DNA from: Hirudo medicinalis
Lineage: Eukaryota > Annelida > Clitellata > Hirudinida > Hirudinidae
DNA: 10,123 nucleotides
NCBI GenBank assembly: GCA_011800805.1
Contig: MPNW01000157.1
Coordinates: 60,137 to 70,259, forward strand
Direction: 5' to 3'
Part shown: positions 8,545-10,123 of the stretch, piece by piece
Numbering within the stretch: position 1 is the stretch's first letter
How the letters are laid out: every line of letters starts with the position of its first letter
Program-made: the position numbers and the translations under genes
The notes under the pieces: generated by a model
The model's input: the letters and a program-made list of their open reading frames with translations, nothing else
The model's database searches: none
What the model was told of the DNA's origin: nothing

Positions 8545-8603
8545 TATCGGATATCCGGTTGGATCCGTTATCCGGCCGGGTGAAAGCCATCCGGTAGTCC
8601 GGC
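8545..8603. repeat. Cluster of ATCCGG motifs
   Basis: TATCCGG or ATCCGG occurs three times, with TCCGGC, GGATCCG and ATCGGAT variants, in both orientations within 60 GC-rich bases set in AT-rich DNA. It lies just before the hAT transposase remnant. Clustered short motifs near the ends are common in hAT elements as transposase-binding subterminal repeats; assigning this cluster to that role is inference. Confidence 0.5.
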
Positions 8604-8710
8604 ATAAATAAATAGCTTTTTAGTTCATCCTACTTATTATGTAAATTTAGGCAAATTTCTTAGTTTCTTTTCTAAGTAATAAATGCACTTGTGGTCGTAA
8701 ATGCACTGGT

Positions 8711-9391
8711 CAGCAGTATGTTTTGCCACGAAGACAATATTTAACAGATAATATGTCACAACCGTATTGCCAGGTTAAGGCATGATTGCATCATGTTATC
8801 GACTATCAAAACAAATATGCCTTCACAAAAGATATGTGGACATCGTGGATACCACATCACACCAGTGAGGACTTTGAGCGTTATATGGTTGTTTTGCTCC
8901 ATTTCATGGCAGCCACTCGTCCTTGAATACGTCAGAAGCATGAAAAATATGTGCGATTATTGGAATATTACTAAGTCCAAAGTCATTTCTGTCGTTACTG
9001 ATAATGATAATGCGACCAACATGGTAAACTGGAATTGTTCACAGAAATCAACTGATTTCACTGCATGTGCCATCGCTCGTGAAGTGGTTTGCCATTTTAA
9101 ACATTCTTCTGCAATTGACTTGTCTATTGATTTGTCGATATACAAAAAAGAGTCGAGTTTAACAGCACATAAGCTTATTCAAGATGTTCACACAAACAAG
9201 ATGTTTGAGGTGGGACTCAGCATTCAATACCCTGGAAAGAATGGTGGAACAAAAAAGGGCAATTATTGTCTACGCCTCCGAAACAGGGTAACTTCACTCA
9301 CCATCATTTATTCAGTTGGATCTAATCGACAATACCTCGGTATCGCTGCACCAATATTCACAGCCTATTTATTGCTGATGCTACAAATCCG
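8711..9391 (+). pseudogene. hAT (BED-type) transposase fragment, decayed
   Basis: Family similarity runs through three frames. Frame one, 8711-8926, reads QQYVLPRRQYLTDN, a TGA at 8783-8785, then NKYAFTKDMWTS, which is the hAT catalytic-core entry T-x-D-M-W-T-S, and stops at 8924-8926. Frame two, about 8955-9195, reads WNITKSKVISVVTDNDNATNMVN (V-x-V-T-D-N-x-x-N-M), then REVVCHFKHSS and HKLIQDV. Frame three, 9196-9291, reads RWDSAFNTLERMVEQKRA up to TAA. Weaker similarity (LDLIDNTSVSL) continues to about 9370. hAT transposases are cut-and-paste DNA transposases with an RNase H-like fold. The BED zinc finger upstream and the C-terminal dimerisation region are not visible, and no terminal inverted repeats or 8-bp target duplication were found. 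Multiple shifts and stops mean it is inactive. Confidence 0.82.
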
Positions 9392-9960
9392 TTAATTCTA
9401 TATTTTACATTATTATGTGTTAATCAATGTTTTCTTAAATTTAACGACACCTTGAGCGCATGTGTTGTTAGCTACGAAATGAGACCTACTGTAAGTCGCT
9501 CACCGAGTGACAAACTAACGGCAGGGGACACGAGCAACAAATAAAGACAATTTAAAAAAAATTGACTTTAAAGCGAATTTTAACTGCTTAAACTCGGGAG
9601 CTCAAACAAAACAACCGCAATTATCGCTCGCTGAAAAACAATATTATTTTTATTTTTTTATTTTTCCCGGCCAAAACAATCAAAAGCAATCTGTCCAAAT
9701 AAACACACAAAAACGAATTTTTGTAGGATCCCCGACATGGCATTATTATGGCTCGGGATCACCTCGGGAATGAAAGTTAAACTTAACTAAAAGAAGTTCC
9801 ACTGCACACATGCACTTCATCAGAAATCAATCCAAAGAGCAAAGAACAAAAATGTAATTCTGTTGTTTTGATTCAACCAATCTTCTTCTGTTCGCAACAA
9901 CGTGGAAGGCTCCCCTGATTCTGACCACCCACTTGATGCTCACTCCTCTCTGGTTGATTT
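9392..9960. other. Unassigned DNA, possibly part of a further repeat
   Basis: A + strand frame of about 58 codons from 9371 to TAA 9542-9544 is open but not recognisable; it could be a badly decayed C-terminal part of the hAT transposase. The sequence then becomes A-rich, with three CTCGGGA motifs (9593, 9752, 9763). A further small frame, 9872-9982, reads SVRNNVEGSPDSDHPLDAHS and then VDFFDLICK before TAA; it is 36 codons and unrecognised. Confidence 0.4.
9727..9760. repeat. Inverted repeat GATCCCCGA / TCGGGATC
   Basis: GATCCCCGA at 9727-9735 pairs with TCGGGATC at 9753-9760 with one extra C, over a 17-base loop. The flanking CTCGGGA repeat suggests part of an interspersed repeat or a structured UTR, but no family can be named. 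Confidence 0.5.
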
Positions 9961-9986
9961 TTTTGACCTTATCTGTAAATAATATT

Positions 9987-10032
9987 GTAATAATAATAAC
10001 AATAATATAATAACAACAACAACAACAACAAC

Positions 10033-10105
<73 letters not shown>
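9987..10105. repeat. (AAC)n(AAT)n microsatellite
   Basis: Interrupted AAT triplets lead to an AAC run (about 10011-10033), then roughly 24 near-perfect AAT units to 10105. Some LINEs end in trinucleotide tails, but without a coding match upstream this is only a simple repeat. Confidence 0.93.
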
Positions 10106-10123
10106 GTTGATTATTACTAATAA

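Noticed and set aside
8756..9145. Two - strand frames of about 60 codons within the hAT region
   Set aside because: They are antisense to the transposase remnant and show no recognisable motifs.

Overview
The window looks like metazoan, probably invertebrate, nuclear DNA. It is AT-rich and intron-like, with spliceosomal signals (acceptor and donor pairs), decayed eukaryotic transposons (a LINE and a hAT element), many long GAT/GAC/AAT microsatellites and an AT-rich minisatellite. No operons, ribosome binding sites, rRNA, tRNA or CRISPR arrays are visible. No exact taxon can be named from the sequence.

Layout. Positions 1-530 hold an unrecognised open frame running in from the left edge, a GAGT microsatellite and AT-rich DNA. 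Positions about 535-3700 hold a 5'-truncated, inactivated non-LTR retrotransposon on the + strand: the C-terminal part of ORF1, then ORF2 (apurinic endonuclease plus reverse transcriptase), a 3' UTR with a hairpin and an AATAAA. Its ORF2 carries frameshifts, stops, catalytic substitutions and a large deletion in the reverse transcriptase. It also contains an exact 100-bp duplication around a single N, most likely an assembly fault. Positions 3700-4800 are AT-rich DNA with a GAT-type microsatellite and a pair of palindromes.

The best cellular gene evidence is on the - strand at 5157-4813. It is a 115-codon exon with good splice sites at both ends, encoding the N-terminal start of the ankyrin region of a TRPC-type cation channel. 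The rest of that gene is not visible. The LINE lies antisense, downstream of this exon, and may sit in the gene's next intron.

Positions 5640-7650 are dominated by six stretches of trinucleotide-type microsatellite. Two of them (6252-6340 and 7533-7624) share the same three-part internal order. Between the arrays lie short + strand segments that look like small exons (6068-6147, 6482-6508, 7922-7975). They join in one reading frame, but their product is not recognised.

Positions 8192-8535 are a 19-20-bp minisatellite with higher-order structure. It is followed by a cluster of ATCCGG motifs and a decayed hAT (BED-type) transposase fragment at 8711-9391 that reads across three frames. The right end has unassigned DNA with an inverted GATCCCCGA/TCGGGATC pair, a small open frame and a long (AAC)n(AAT)n array.

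I found no new multi-gene system. The items most worth following up are the TRPC exon, the phase-compatible + strand exon chain, the twin composite microsatellites and the N-flanking duplication.
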